Part shown: positions 13,694 to 26,045 of the stretch, piece by piece
Layout: each line of letters starts with the position of its first letter
How positions within the stretch are numbered: position 1 is the stretch's first letter
Source: Paracyclopina nana
Lineage: Eukaryota; Arthropoda; Copepoda; Cyclopoida; Cyclopettidae
Assembly (NCBI GenBank): GCA_019096065.1
Contig: JAGUCH010000001.1
Location: forward strand, 6,448,001 to 6,512,000
Reading direction: 5' to 3'
DNA: 64,000 nucleotides
The notes under the pieces: generated by a model
What the model was told of the DNA's origin: nothing
The model's input: the letters and a program-made list of their open reading frames with translations, nothing else
The model's database searches: none
Position numbers and translations under genes: made by a program

Positions 13694-16600
13694 CCCTCGA
13701 CTGCAAATTATCCTCAGCTCAATCTTGGGCTTGGACCTTGCCTCAAAGGATTGTAGTGGAGTTTTTGTATAAATATGCCTCGAGCCTAACCTTACCCGTA
13801 TTTGGACAAGACACACAAATTGGCTTGAATGCGCCATGCTGCACTAGTCTAGTTGAGAGCGTCAGAAGCATCACCGAGATAAAGCGTGATTTTCTGCACC
13901 AGGTCAGAGAATTCTTTGTGTGAGAGATTCTGTGGAAACCTCCAATTAGATGAACACCTCTTTTAGGAATGCACCAGTCCACAGATGTGGCATGCTCTTT
14001 ATAGTGGTATGGTACGTTTTTTAGGCTGGAGCTGCTATATGGTCAAAACAATTTTTGACCTAGATTTTTTCTAGCCATCGATTGTAGCATAGCTGGAGCT
14101 CATAGCTAGATGAATGTTGTACGTATTCAAGAAGTAGGAGGAGGAGAGCTACCTGTTTTATTGGTCACCTGGGAGAGTGATTTACAGCGGTTTAGCTGAA
14201 ATTGTCGTGCTTCCAGATAGTTGGAGCTGGTTGAACACGTGTTGTTGGTTGCCCTTAAAAATTTGAGCTCGAAGAACCATAAAGTTATCTGTCGATGACA
14301 TCTTAGTTATGCCACCAACCAACAAGTGCTCGGCTTGGTCACTAAAATGTGGACTGTAATTTACCTCTCATGGGTGGACAAGCAGATTCTCAGAAAATGT
14401 GGAGCCAAACCTGCCGTCAGCTACTTTTTATTGGCCAGCCATGGGGTTAACTTTTTGTTTTAACTCCTCTCTCTGTGTGTGCCCTACCCGAATTCCTGCA
14501 TAACAACCAAACAGAGCGTAGCAAAGCAAATTACATTTTTCTGATGGCAATGGCGGAGCCCTTGAGCTCAATGATCATTAAAACAACTCTTTACTGAAGA
14601 CAAGATTTGCGTTTGAGTGGCTTTTAAAAACCCCACTAGGTTCAGATTGGTTCAGTGTGAAGAATCGCAAACTCATCACTTGGTCAAAGTGTGTTTTAAT
14701 CTGACTTGGAATAGCCTTGGAAGTTGATGCTTAGAATTATCTTATTCTGAACTTGTCGGAGCTTCTCTCTTGTAGTGATATCTCCATCCCAAGTGTAATT
14801 CCAGATTAATCCTAAATTTAGCTCCATAGTCAGTTTTGGTCAATGGCTCTGATGTCAACATCCCACACATAGAGGCTTGATGGCGAGGAGTCAATCCAGA
14901 TCCAAATGTTTGTATAAATGTGGGTGTGAGGGGTCATTTATGTAGCAAATGAATGAAAAATTATCCTTTTTGTGGCTGAGCAACCTGTCAAATGGTAGAA
15001 TTTTAATTAGGCAAGTGGTAGCACTTCTAAACGAATGCAACTCGTTTTTCACATTGTGTTCAACACCTCGCGTGCTGCACCTTCTAACAGAAAAATCCCT
15101 CGAGGGTGTACCATACAAATGAATTGCACAGTTTATCGAATGCTAAGTTAGTGGTGCATTTCCTTAAGCACGTCATGAGAAGGGTGTGTGACAAAAAATC
15201 ATACTATTGAAGTGTCATATGAATCCGCCCCTCATTATTACGAAAAACATCAGAGTATGACCTTCAAGGCCATTCAAAGTCCATCAAGATGCTCCAAAAA
15301 TAGGCCAAGGTTGTTGGTGTTGTGTGTTACTCAACTGAGCAATCATTATATCGAATGTTGCCTTTATGATCAACGTATGCTATAGCAAGAATCCTCTTCC
15401 TCCTTCAATTTGTCAATAATCTTCTCCGAGTTAGCAGGTCATGGAATCTTTAGCAATAGAGGCTAAATGTAATTTTTCACCATACCCTGCTGCTAAATGA
15501 CTACAGCCTTGAATTGCAGAGTAGTTTTTTTGTCTTGTACGATCTATATTTTCCTAGACCTTCTCCACCCCTTTTTAATGAAAATTGCCTTTTAAAGAGG
15601 GCCATAACTTTTCTCACTCTTTTGTTTTAGCCCAAAGCCTACAAGTTGGCAAGATGAGGTAGTAGAAGGGATAAAAACTGTTTGCCCTACATTAGTATTG
15701 ATTCCATACCTGTGAAGAAGACTCTTAAGGGAAATTAGTGATGTGTTACTATAAGAAGATTGTTATAACAGCGCAATGTTGGCTTTGAAAGACGCGTCGG
15801 TCTACGCTAGAAAAGTCAAGCTCACACAATGGGCTGGAGGTCAACCCTTCTCTTTAACTTATTGTGAGGTGGTAGCCAGAAAGTGTCAATTTATGTACCT
15901 CTATGGTCGGTTGGTTGTAGAGGAAATTCAATGCCAAGGTCCATCATCCAACCAGAAGTAGTAGCATCATCATCTTCTACAAATTCCTTTCAATAGACCA
16001 AGATGTTCACGCCATGCCATTAAAAAGTATATGTCCCATGAATTTGAATGAGTATGGTAAAATTAACCACGGTCAAGAGGGCCTTGAATCATAATCACTG
16101 CACTTAAGAGGCCACATAAGAATTATCACAGCAGCATCAATGTAAATCAAGATCACTACTCTTTTACACTTGGTCAATTTTACCCCCTCTGCGCTGAGCT
16201 GCCATACGGCTAATTACAAGCACCTTCTTAGTTAGATCTTCTATGGTCCTTGAGATGCGAAATGAGATCGCATAGCACATTTTGTAGAGCACTTATATGG
16301 CTTGCAATTTTTATTGGTCCAATCTCCACACAGTGGAGGAGAATGTAGACACGCGTTTCACGGACAAAGTGTGGTTTATGCCAAGACAGCTCTAATTTGG
16401 GAAAGAAATGTATGGCGTTTTCACTCCCTCGTCTGTATGTCCAAAACCGAAATCTCCAGGCTGGCATAAACCTTGAATTTTCTAGACCTCCTTGCTGCGC
16501 TTGAAGGTGATCAATCAGGACAATTTGCACCTTAACAAGGTAAAAGTAGCTCTTATTTGTCAAAAACTTCATTTCTTCTTCTTAGCCAATCTTACAAGTC

Positions 16601-18884
16601 ATAGACAATATCAAATAATGTTTTTAAAATATAAAAAACATGATTGGTTTTCCCTTTGGTCTTGCTGTAGAATTTTCTGGATTTTCTTTAATTTTCGTGT
16701 GACACGAGATCATCTTGGTGTTGTGTATAACATTCAAAGATACCCGCAGGATCATCATCAGCATGGCTTGTTAAAGTTGTCACTTTTTTGGCCATGAGAT
16801 TTGCTTGTTGTGTTTTCCAATTGGTCGGGGAGAGGTCATCTTCCTTCGACTCGCTAGTTAAGTTGTGAAAAAATGCTGAAAAATTCATTAGTCAAACTTT
16901 GAGAAAGTTTGTGTGTACGTATGTTTGAAACCGCATGAAAATTGTCACTTGCTTGGTGGTGGTGAAAACTCTATGCAGTTGCGTGATGATTTATTATCAT
17001 TTGAGCGCTTGAACTATTGCGCTTTTTCTGCAAACAAACGATTAGAACATCATTATTAAATTATCAAAGCAGGGGACAATTTCTCGATGTAATAAATCTT
17101 TTTTGCTGAGAAATGATCGCGGACAAATAAAAAGAAAGCTGCAATGAAGAAGTAAGAAACACTATTTATTGAAGGTACAAAGCTTTTCTAATTTTCAGAA
17201 AAAAGGTGATGTGCATGAAAATTACATCAGAGAAAAAACTCGTCAAAGGAATGTGGTAAATGATAACTTTTCTAGACTAGACTGCTGATTATGAAGATGA
17301 TGATGCTTTGGTCGTGTACCACCTCGCTAGTTTTCTGATATAAAGATGGGCATTTTGACAGCTCAAACTTTTTGTGAGAGATGTTGAAGAAAAAGCCGCT
17401 CGCTGCTGTTGCCGAAATCCTGCGGAAAATGTTGAGCTACAGCCGATCCCTTCTTTCCATCATTAAATTGTTTCTACAATGTCTACAACAATAGCCATGA
17501 TGAATGAAAATGCTTAAAAATGCAAAGGCTTGTCTTGATTGGCAAAAAGTTACTACTGCCCTTTTTTGCTGAATTCCCCTAGATGCGACTCGTGAGCATA
17601 TTTTAAAAAGATCAACAATAGCATTTACCGAGGGGCGTTTTCGCTTGATCGAATTCCTCGTTAATCATTGGTTCTAATTGGAAAAATAAGCCCGAAAAAA
17701 GTGATGACCCCCACCTTTAATGAGGATTCACTGAAGTTTTTATCATTCCTTCTGGTTCTCTACTGATGAATATCTTGGTGAGAAGCACGAAACGCACCAT
17801 ATTATCACTGTATGGCTCAGAGAGTCATCGATTTCATACCAGTCTACGCATGATAATTTAGCAGCAAAAAGGAGTGTTGAAATCACATTTTATAGATAAA
17901 AGTGAAAAAGATGAAATATCTATCAATTAGTTGTGCCAGTTAACGCGTGCAATGGTGAAGAAATAACGTTGAAGAGAATTTTTCGCCCCGACATCTCAAA
18001 GTAATAGTGGGCTTCGTCATCGCCATTGTGTGTGTCTCATCTAGAATATATTTACTCATATCATCATCAATTGGGCCACGTATGACGAGGGCCGAATTGC
18101 TAATTTCTTGCTGAGCTCCTTGAAAGGGGCTTTTAAAGAGCCTTTTGCCCAATTGAGTTCAGTCACGAATCCCTGGTATTTTTTTACTTTGATGTTTTTA
18201 AAACCTGAAATGGGATGAGTAGATAAGTACTACTACTACACTTGGGGTCACTTCTTCGAGCAACAACTTATGAAGCACAGGTCTGGGTTGGCTGAGATGA
18301 GCACAAAAGATAACATGCATTAATTTCTTGCACTCATGTTATGAGAGTAGCAAAAAACAGTAAAGAGCTCTTTTTTAGCCTTGGCTTCCTTACCTCGCTC
18401 GGGATTTCCAGGTGCAATTGTCGAAAATGCAACTCGAGATAAAACTTGAACTAGTGTTGAAGTCCCATCATTCATGAGTAATTTTCCATGAAGAAGAATT
18501 CTGCCCTAGAGCAAACAAAGTTTTGATTTTTGGCCAGCAAGAAGATCACAGTAGGTGATTTTGAAACCTTAGCCCAAAAACAAAAATGAGAAGAAATAAT
18601 GATCAAGATAGAGACACATTGTTTTTCACATTCCAACCCAACTTGCCTGCTACTTAGAAGTAACGGCAGAAAAACAAAAAATTCGCTCCACCGACAATTT
18701 TCTGTTACTACTCGCGACATCGAAAAATTGAGTATCAGAGCTAGAGAGAGAGAGAGAAATGATTCATAGAGAGCATTCCAAGAGATGGGAGAGAATCGTC
18801 AATTTGTCTTTACCGCGCTTTCGACATGCTTGTCATAGAAATTCCCAGATTGCTTTCATTGGAAAATGTTACGTAATTCCAGGC

Positions 18885-21012
18885 ATGGCCCCGACGCCCT
18901 TGTTGGCCAAAGGCAATGGCACCTTGGCTCGAAAATGGCGCAAAATCAAAAAACGTTGCTCGAGTTTCTCCTCGGGGGATTCGCTTCCAAGGTCGGGCAA
19001 GAGCGCAGGAACTGAAGAGATGCAGCAGGAGCAATATCATTATCACAATGATGAGGGCATTGCCATAGGAGAGCCCAATGCATCACTGAATACCGACGCG
19101 TCCAAGTTTCGCCACCTGAGAGACAAATTGCAGCAATGGAATTCAGATCTGAAGAAGAGGAGAAACAGCCAGGTACGTTTGCGCATTAATTGCCGCGCTA
19201 ACAGCATTCCAGTTGAGTATCAATCAACGTTGCTCATTAGTTATTCCAATTGTTGTTGCAGGGAGACAGTGTAGCCCAGTGGTGGCACTGGCAGCAGGGA
19301 CCTGGTGTAAATACGCCAAAGAGCCAACACCACGGATCGACCACAACGCTGAAGGCCAATGTTGTCAGAACGAGCAGCTTGAAGGAGAAGCCCAGCAACG
19401 GACGCAACAACATTGAGGTCGATGACGAGGAGGAGGACGACGATGTGTTTGTCACTGCTGACCCTGTCAGGGGCCAGCATGTGACTGTGAAGAGTGCAAT
19501 CATCTCCACCACGAATCCCTACTGCACAAGTGCTCGAGTGTCAAAGCGGAGGTTTCAGAATGGCACTTGCAGGCAAAGTGCGCCGCCGCCACCCCCTTCA
19601 AGGTGTGTGGAAGCTTCGGCCCCGAGTCCCAGCTCTGACAGCTCAGACAGCTCCTTATTGGTATTATCATCATCAGCCTCTTCATCTGGCAGCCACAGTC
19701 CCAACACTCACTCTGCCTCCATTCTGAGCCACGATCAGGTACATTTTTATTTCCCATATGATGCCGTCTGAAAAAATACAACAACATTCCTGGGGGTGCA
19801 TTGTTTAACCATGGCCGTTTTTGTTCGGTTGCAGGATTCTGGGTATGATGGCTACTGTCCGGACAAGTCCATAACGTCCATCGGCTCGGCCTCGGAGACT
19901 TCCTCGTCTGCAGAGGAGTCTCACTATGGCAACACCACATCAAATATTTTGACGTCAACACCAAATCATCACCAACACCACCATCAGTTCGCCTCCTCGG
20001 CTGCCATTTATGGCAGAATCGGTCAGTTGAGGGGGTCGAGGGAGAGGCCGCAAAGCGTCTATGAAAAGCAGTTTGGGCCAGTCCAGCATAGTCTGATGAC
20101 CGGCACTCCACTGACTCAGCAGAGATCTCAGCAAGTCAGCAAGGCCACGGTGGTCAATCTAGTCAAGAGTAGCAATGCTCAAGCAGGGGCATCTTCGCCA
20201 CCTCCCCTTCCACCGAGGCCTTCTGGAGGGCTCCAAAGTTTTTCCACCCTGCCCCCCACTGTGGTGGAGCCCAAGCCTCAAAGCCATGTTATCAAACATG
20301 CCAGCACATCACTACCGAGGAATCACATTCAGAAGAGATCAAAGAAGCAATTGGCAGATAATGCACCTGCAACTTCTTCCAACTCAACCATCAAACGGCA
20401 GAGTTTCCATGATGTCAGCAATTCCACCCTGTCCATGTTCACCAAGCCCATTTTGCTGGAATCTCAAAAGCAGGACGAGCCCGAAGAAGAAGTGAGCCGG
20501 GAAAAACCCGCGCAGAAGGTAATTGACAATACGGTTATTTTGCCTTTTCATGTAGTGAGCAATTCCGTTCGCGTTTTTAGGAGCAGGAGTCGAAATTTTG
20601 CACCTTACCAAGAGGCGGAGCCGGAAGGCAACAGTACAGTATTCAAACAGTGAAATTTGAAAAGGGAACTGGGCACAAAAGTCTGGGCTTCTCAATTGTT
20701 GGAGGGAAAGACAGCCCCAAAGGGTCGATGGGCATTTACGTGAAAACGATCTTCCCTAATGGGCAAGCCCTGGGAGTTCTTATTGAAGGTATTTTTTGGG
20801 CTAGCTGACAATTTAAAGTTCCGAGCTCATCCGTTGTTTTTTCTCCAGGCGATGAAATCTTCACCATCAACGGCACCCCAGTGTCCGGACTAACTCACCA
20901 AGAAGCTATTTCCATGTTTAAAGAGGTGAAACAAGGCAGCATTGTTGTTACAATTGGCAGGAGAGGACCTGCAAAAAAGAAGACTGTAACGATTTCTACT
21001 GAGGAACATTAG
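18885..21012 (+). CDS. PDZ-domain protein with a long disordered N-terminus
   Basis: Five exons join in frame: 18885-19172, 19262-19738, 19835-20518, 20581-20788 and 20849-21012 (606 aa). All junctions are GT-AG; the first three introns are phase 0 and the last is phase 1. Residues 1 to about 480 are Ser/Pro/Gln/His-rich and look disordered, with an acidic run, proline runs and an SH3-ligand-like PPPLPPRP at about 377-384. The conserved part is one PDZ domain at about 502-591. Its carboxylate loop is SLGF (517-520) and helix B begins with His569 (in GLTHQEA), which predicts class I ligands (S/T-x-hydrophobic C-termini). The segment resembles PDZ domains of PDZD2/pro-interleukin-16 type, but orthology is not established. 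It is probably a cytoplasmic scaffold. The start at 18885 has a good Kozak context just after an AG. An in-frame Met at 18759 (stop at 18729) is the alternative and would add 42 atypical residues. Confidence 0.8.
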
Positions 21013-21358
21013 AATCATAATTTTCTATGATGCTTTTTTACAATGTGAGAGTTGAAATATATGATATTTACATACTTCTTATCAATTCTTCGGAACATTT
21101 GTCTGGGGTTTCAACAAAACCTTTCTTAACTAGTTCTTGTCACGCTGGAGCTTCCGCTTCCGCATGTACCTGAGAGACTCACTTTCATTTAAAGGTGTAA
21201 TGTTTCATATGCCTTCTAGATAATGGAACAAGATATGTTAAACAAAAAAGGCGAGATTATTAGTCAGCCAAGATGTAGCCGGCACCAAAAGAGCTTTCTC
21301 ACGTATCAATGCTTCATGCAGATTACTATGAACCATTATTTCTTCAAATCCAGCTCTC

Positions 21359-21364
21359 AAATAA
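21359..21364 (+). other. Candidate poly(A) signal of the PDZ gene
   Basis: AATAAA lies about 350 nt after the PDZ stop codon and just before the TATA box of the next gene. No closer AATAAA was seen in 21013-21358, which is otherwise plain AT-rich 3' UTR or spacer. Confidence 0.4.
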
Positions 21365-21390
21365 AAATTCGACATTAATATGGCTGAATT

Positions 21391-21399
21391 TATAAATAG
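21391..21399 (+). promoter_or_regulatory. TATA box upstream of the Galpha gene
   Basis: TATAAATAG stands about 200 nt before the Galpha start codon. A start near 21421 would give a 5' UTR of about 170 nt with small upstream frames that end before 21594. No strict initiator was found. The PDZ and Galpha genes would then be only about 400 nt apart. Confidence 0.4.
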
Positions 21400-21593
21400 A
21401 ACAATATCTATATTTACGCGCACCCTAGTCTATGATCTGCGGCCTTGGTTTGACATCATCAACGAAAGCAACTGTGTTCTTCCAATTGGTCACTATGGTT
21501 ACATTTTTTACCAGAGCTCCTCTCCGACCTTTTGGATACTACTGTCTCAGGCATTGACACTACGAGCGTAGAGGATTCCACAACATCAACACC

Positions 21594-24500
21594 ATGCTAA
21601 GGTCGCTGCTGCAGGCTTGTCACCCAATTTTCGCATGTGGCACTAATGGCACAGCAGCCATTGATCACCAAGAGTCAGTGAATAATGATGTGGTCAGCTT
21701 TTCAAGGGCTTTCCAAAATGTTTGGTTCACCAAGGAAAGCACTCAAAAGACAGTAAGAAAACTTGATTACATGCCAATATAGCAGCATTGTTATGGTCTC
21801 AAAAGAGAGCAATGGCTTAAGAATGGCTGGTTGTGCGACGAGCTCAGCTTTTTTCAAGGCTGATTAAAGACTGCTGCCGCATTTTTCTAGGAGGAGGACC
21901 TCAAAAGCGTGGCCGAGCCCATAACCACCATTCATCTAATCCTCCTGGGAGCTGCTCAATCTGGCAAATCAACGTTTTTCAAGCAACTCCAGATTTTGCA
22001 CGGGAGCAGCTTCACCACTCGCGAGGAACGGATGTGGTTCAGGCCGGTGATCAACGAGAACTTACTCATTTCCCTGCATATGCTGGTTTCGAAAATGCCA
22101 GCCTTGCAAATCTCGCTTTCCGGACCCGGCTCAGAAAAGGTGAGTTCCAGTCGTATTTCAATAAATTCTACCGCACCCAAATGACTTAATCGTCTCCTAA
22201 GGATCTAGAAGAGTTTCGGGCCTTTGTTGAGCACTACAAGCGCAGCAGACAATTCAACCAGGTTTTGATGAGGCAACAAATTCGTCAACCTCAAGCCAAT
22301 AATGAATTCCCCAATGTGAGGGACACCATCGAGGACACCCTGCCAATGTCGCTTGGACTCTCAATATCTCAGCTATGGAAGGATCCTGGCATCCAGCAAG
22401 TTTATGGGTTGGCCCACCAGTTCCAGCTCAACGAAACGGCGGGGTGAGACACCAATATAGAGCGATATACTACTTCACTGTGCCTGGTTCTTAAGCCAGC
22501 AAATGCACATATTGAGGATACACGCCATCTATCATCCATCGCCCCTCCCAATTTAAAAAATGCTGATTTGGGCATCTCTCTTATGTCTTGATCCTCGTTT
22601 CAGATACTTCTTAGACAATGCCAAAAGAATATGTAATGCAGACTACATTCCTACCATAAAAGACATACTGCATGCCAGATTAATGACGGTTGGAGCCTCG
22701 GAGCTCAAGTTCAATATACGCGCCTATGAGTTTCGAGTGGTGGACGTGGGAGGGCAGCGTTCCCAGAGAACTAAATGGTAAACAGTGTCCAAATCGATCA
22801 AAACGAATTAACTTGATCTGCGGAGGGAGAGCATCATCCATGCCTCTCATTAATTACCCATGAGCAGCTATTGAACTTTAAGTGCTCGTATATCGCGTAT
22901 TAACGAAGTTTTTGATCAATGATGGATGAAAATTGTATTGCGAGAATTAACAGGGCAGTAGCCGAAAATAGCTTCAGGCCATCTAAGTGAGCTTTCTTCA
23001 GCAGGTTCATATTGCAGAAAATCTGCTTTTACGCTTCACGTTGTTGGCCACATGCTTTTTCATCTGCAACCGAACTCTCACGGCTAGAGCACGAAACACT
23101 CAGAATCAGAGAAAGAAGTCCATCAAAAAGTTTGCACAACTTTTCAGCATCAAGTGGACATTTGTCCTGATGATCACGCCTGCTAGCTCTCATTGCAAGT
23201 TGTAGCTGATGCTCTAGAGCTAGTGTCCACAAGCATTGCTGTAACGCGGAGTGGTATTTATCTTTTCAGGTTGAATCACTTTGATAGAGTGAATGGGGTC
23301 ATTTACATCGCTGCGTTGAGCGGATACACTTTGGTATTAGAAGAGGACGGAACGACCAACAGAATGATAGAGTCGCTCAGGCTTTTCCACACTTTGACTT
23401 CTTCTCCAATCTTTGCAAAAACGCCTTTCATACTCTTCCTCAATAAGACGGACATTTTCAAGTAAGCCCTTGGAAGGATTAAAATTAAAGCTCTGCTCTT
23501 CTGACGGCAACTTTTGCTGGCGGCTATTTCAAAAATGCAATTACATGTTCTCCCTTTTTCATAATTGGAACCGGCATTTTCAGCATTTTTGCGATAGCTG
23601 CTGCGATAATACCGTAACTGACACCACTACTAGAAACGCTCAAAGCCTACTTGGACTCGTATTCAAGTGCGCGCCTATCTGCAAGCTCCAAATCTACACT
23701 CAAGTTACTAAAGGATATAGTCAGAATCCTAACAGATTCTACAATCAGGGAAAAGGCTTGCATCTTTGAATTTATACTTTTGTCAGCCTCCTTTCCCACC
23801 ATGCGTGCAGAGAAAAAGGCGTAAAAGGCCAAAAGTCTGAAGGTGGAATATATATTGATTGAAGTGTTGCGCCTAGCAGAATTGCTGACCCACTAGCCGT
23901 ATTTTTCTTTCCCCAATCTAGAGAGAAGCTCAAGAGGTATCCTCTGAAGATGTGTTTCGATCAATACACAGGACCTAATAAATACGAACCAGCCATCCAT
24001 TTCATCGAAGGTAGGTTCAGGGCCCATTTTCACCGCTCTCGCATCCAAGCTAAGAAGGCAAGGAATTTTCATGAGGCTCCATACCTGTATAAAGTGAGAC
24101 CTACAAAGGAAGACCAATTCACCGCTTCTGATGAGAAGAAGTCCGAGTCCGAGTAAGTTGCAACCAAAATTATTAGAAGCAATGTGACCTTAGAGGTTGC
24201 ATTAAGAGCCACACGCATGCACGCACTGAAAGAGTTCTGTTACCAAATGTGCTCATTCGAGCCTATTAGCAGACCACTCAACAAAAATGTCACTATGGTG
24301 GGTGGCAAGCATGACATTTTTCTTTTTTTCGAGAGGTCATGCTCACATTAGCACTATTTGAGCCACCCTGCTGTAAATACACGAGAAAATCGGACCACTG
24401 CATTGGCGCTAGGGGCACTCTAGCTTTAAAAACAGCCTAGAGGATGTCAGCTACGAAAACAGGCAGAGCCAAATGATTCTTAATGTCATTCGAGAGTTGA

Positions 24501-24846
24501 TAATAGTTATTTCGTGTTTGCAAGTCTAAAACCTCTTAGCTTGATCCATAGGGCATCATTAAAAAAGTCTTACTGCTCGATATTCTCCCGAGAAGCGTGT
24601 GGCGCCATTAATGTAGTCTTCACGTCAATCTATTATATAATGCTACTGAATGGTGCAGCAAGTGAAAGGCGAAAAATGTAATGGAAGAGCTTTCACTTGC
24701 AAAAAAAGTGACTCCCTCCTTTTGCTTGCAGGAGGCTGTACGTTCATCATACATGTGCAACTGATACTGAGCAAATGCAATTTGTGTTTAACGCAACCGC
24801 AGACATCATCCTTGAATCGACACTATGTGAGGTTGGATTAGCTTAA
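21594..24846 (+). CDS. Divergent heterotrimeric G-protein alpha subunit
   Basis: Seven exons join in frame: 21594-21752, 21891-22139, 22202-22443, 22604-22777, 23270-23461, 23922-24152 and 24732-24846 (453 aa; usual Galpha about 350-380). It is a GTP-binding transducer acting at the inner plasma membrane below 7TM receptors. Seen: P-loop GAAQSGKST (73-81; canonical GAGESGKST), switch I Arg242 and Thr245, DVGGQ (264-268) with the catalytic Gln, NKTD (333-336) and TCAT (423-426). Residues 372-416 hold a charged insertion between alpha4 and beta6. The C-terminus CEVGLA lacks the Cys modified by pertussis toxin. There is no Gly2 for myristoylation, but Cys9 and Cys15 could be palmitoylated. Class is unresolved, perhaps Gi/o-like by the TCATDT..QFVF segment. 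Introns of about 490, 460 and 580 bp follow exons 4, 5 and 6; nothing else was seen in them. A strong unused donor (GAAG|GTAGGT) at 24010/24011 leads to no in-frame join. Confidence 0.9.
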
Positions 24847-24904
24847 AGAGCACAACTGTACAAGAATCTAAAATGGTTATTATTCCACGCAGTGCTTATA
24901 CAGA

Positions 24905-24910
24905 AATAAA
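24905..24910 (+). other. Poly(A) signal of the Galpha gene
   Basis: AATAAA lies 59 nt after the Galpha stop codon, a normal distance for a short 3' UTR. Another AATAAA occurs near 25009. Confidence 0.5.
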
Positions 24911-25558
24911 TATGGGAATAAGTCTTCGACAACTCAGTGTCGTGGGCTATGTAAGGTTATGCATTCCATGAGTAATTTGTCAGCCTAGTTGCCAAAATAC
25001 CTAGAATAATAATAAACTTGGCCCTTCATCTGGGAAGAGCTGGCCTGTTTTGCGAACAGCTCTGACGTCACAAAGATTTTATAGTGCATAGTAAAAAAGT
25101 CGTATGTAACATGCTTGTCTGGTATGATCTAGCGAGCCCCCCCAAAGAAGTGGTGGCTTTCCTATAAAAATCCTGCTCTAGCGGTGAGATACTTTTCCTT
25201 GGGTGGCAATTCCATATTAATTTTTTGCTGAATTGACAATTGCTGCCCTAAACAAAGCTTCTGCACATGAGGCCAAGAGAAACATGGTCCCGAGTCATGG
25301 CTCAAGGAATTGAACACAACCATCACGAGAAGAAAAGAAGCAGCATAGGCCACGCTTGGTAGCACGAATAATAAGATACAATATTAAGACCAGGGAGAAA
25401 TCGGCTACTTTTTGTTCCCTGTAACTATGGGCCCAAGTAGTGTATTAGCATCAGTAGTACACAAGGAGAAAGCAGTCTTTTCGCACATCGCTTTTTGACA
25501 AGATCCTTTTAATGCAATGACTTATAAGAAAGAGAAGTATGTACGTGTATACTGGTTA
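24911..25558. other. Intergenic spacer, nothing recognised
   Basis: Open frames are short and have no domain signature. No repeat or RNA gene was seen before the foldback element that begins near 25559. Confidence 0.5.
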
Positions 25559-26045
25559 GAGGCTAATCTTTAAAAGGCTATATGGTGTAAGGCTAATTGA
25601 TTAAAGGCTACTTGGTAAAAGGCCAATTGGCCAAAGGCTAGATTGGAGAAGGGCAATAAAAAAGTCCTAATAGCTGATGCTTTTGAGTGATTATGGTTGA
25701 TAGTTTGACAAGTGACATATCTCGATTTTTTCATTTTCCTTCAGAATTCTTGGTTTCATAATTTTTAGTGACGCAAAATTGCTTTTTTGGCGTTAGCTTA
25801 GGAATACCTAGAAAGACTTGGAGCTGTACAAAGAAACATTTTATCAACAAGACCTTAGGGCCTGTTCACCTGCACATTATGGCTGATATTTTGACAAAAT
25901 ATCGGATAGAAATACTGAGAAAGTGAGAATTTTGATTTTGCTGTTGGATGTCTTTTGGTACTCCTTTGCGTTTTGTAGCCTTTCACCAATTAGACTTTGG
26001 CCAATTGGCCTTCCACCAATTAGCCTTTACCCAGTAGAGCCTCTC
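25559..26045. mobile_element. Foldback element with 15-bp iteron arms
   Basis: The left arm (about 25561-25650) is six degenerate tandem copies of a 15-bp unit, GGCTAATTGGTNAAA. The right arm (about 25975-26045) has four or five copies of the same unit in inverted orientation. One unit in each arm contains the palindrome GGCCAATTGGCC. The roughly 320-bp core has no coding capacity. The outer edges begin AGAGGCT when read inward from both sides. No clear target duplication was identified, so boundaries are approximate. Arms made of short iterons are typical of foldback-type and some Mutator-like elements. Confidence 0.65.

Larger units (their letters stand above)
5174..18882 (+). other. Putative long first intron of the PDZ gene
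   Basis: About 13.7 kb lie between the donor at 5174 and the candidate acceptor at 18881-18882. No coding exon was recognised on either strand; the longest open frames (10510-10845, 16228-16572) look random. It holds a MITE at 9583-9736 and an acceptor fused to a donor at 13687/13688, the layout of a recursive-splicing ratchet point. If the first exon is wrong, this is simply intergenic DNA. Confidence 0.3.

Noticed and set aside
19500..20111. 203-codon open frame on the - strand
   Set aside because: It lies opposite PDZ exons 2 and 3, which have correct splice sites and lead to a recognised domain; it is a shadow of their codon composition.
24650..24841. 63-codon open frame overlapping the last Galpha exon
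   Set aside because: Wrong frame; the spliced frame from 24732 gives the conserved TCATDT and C-terminal helix.
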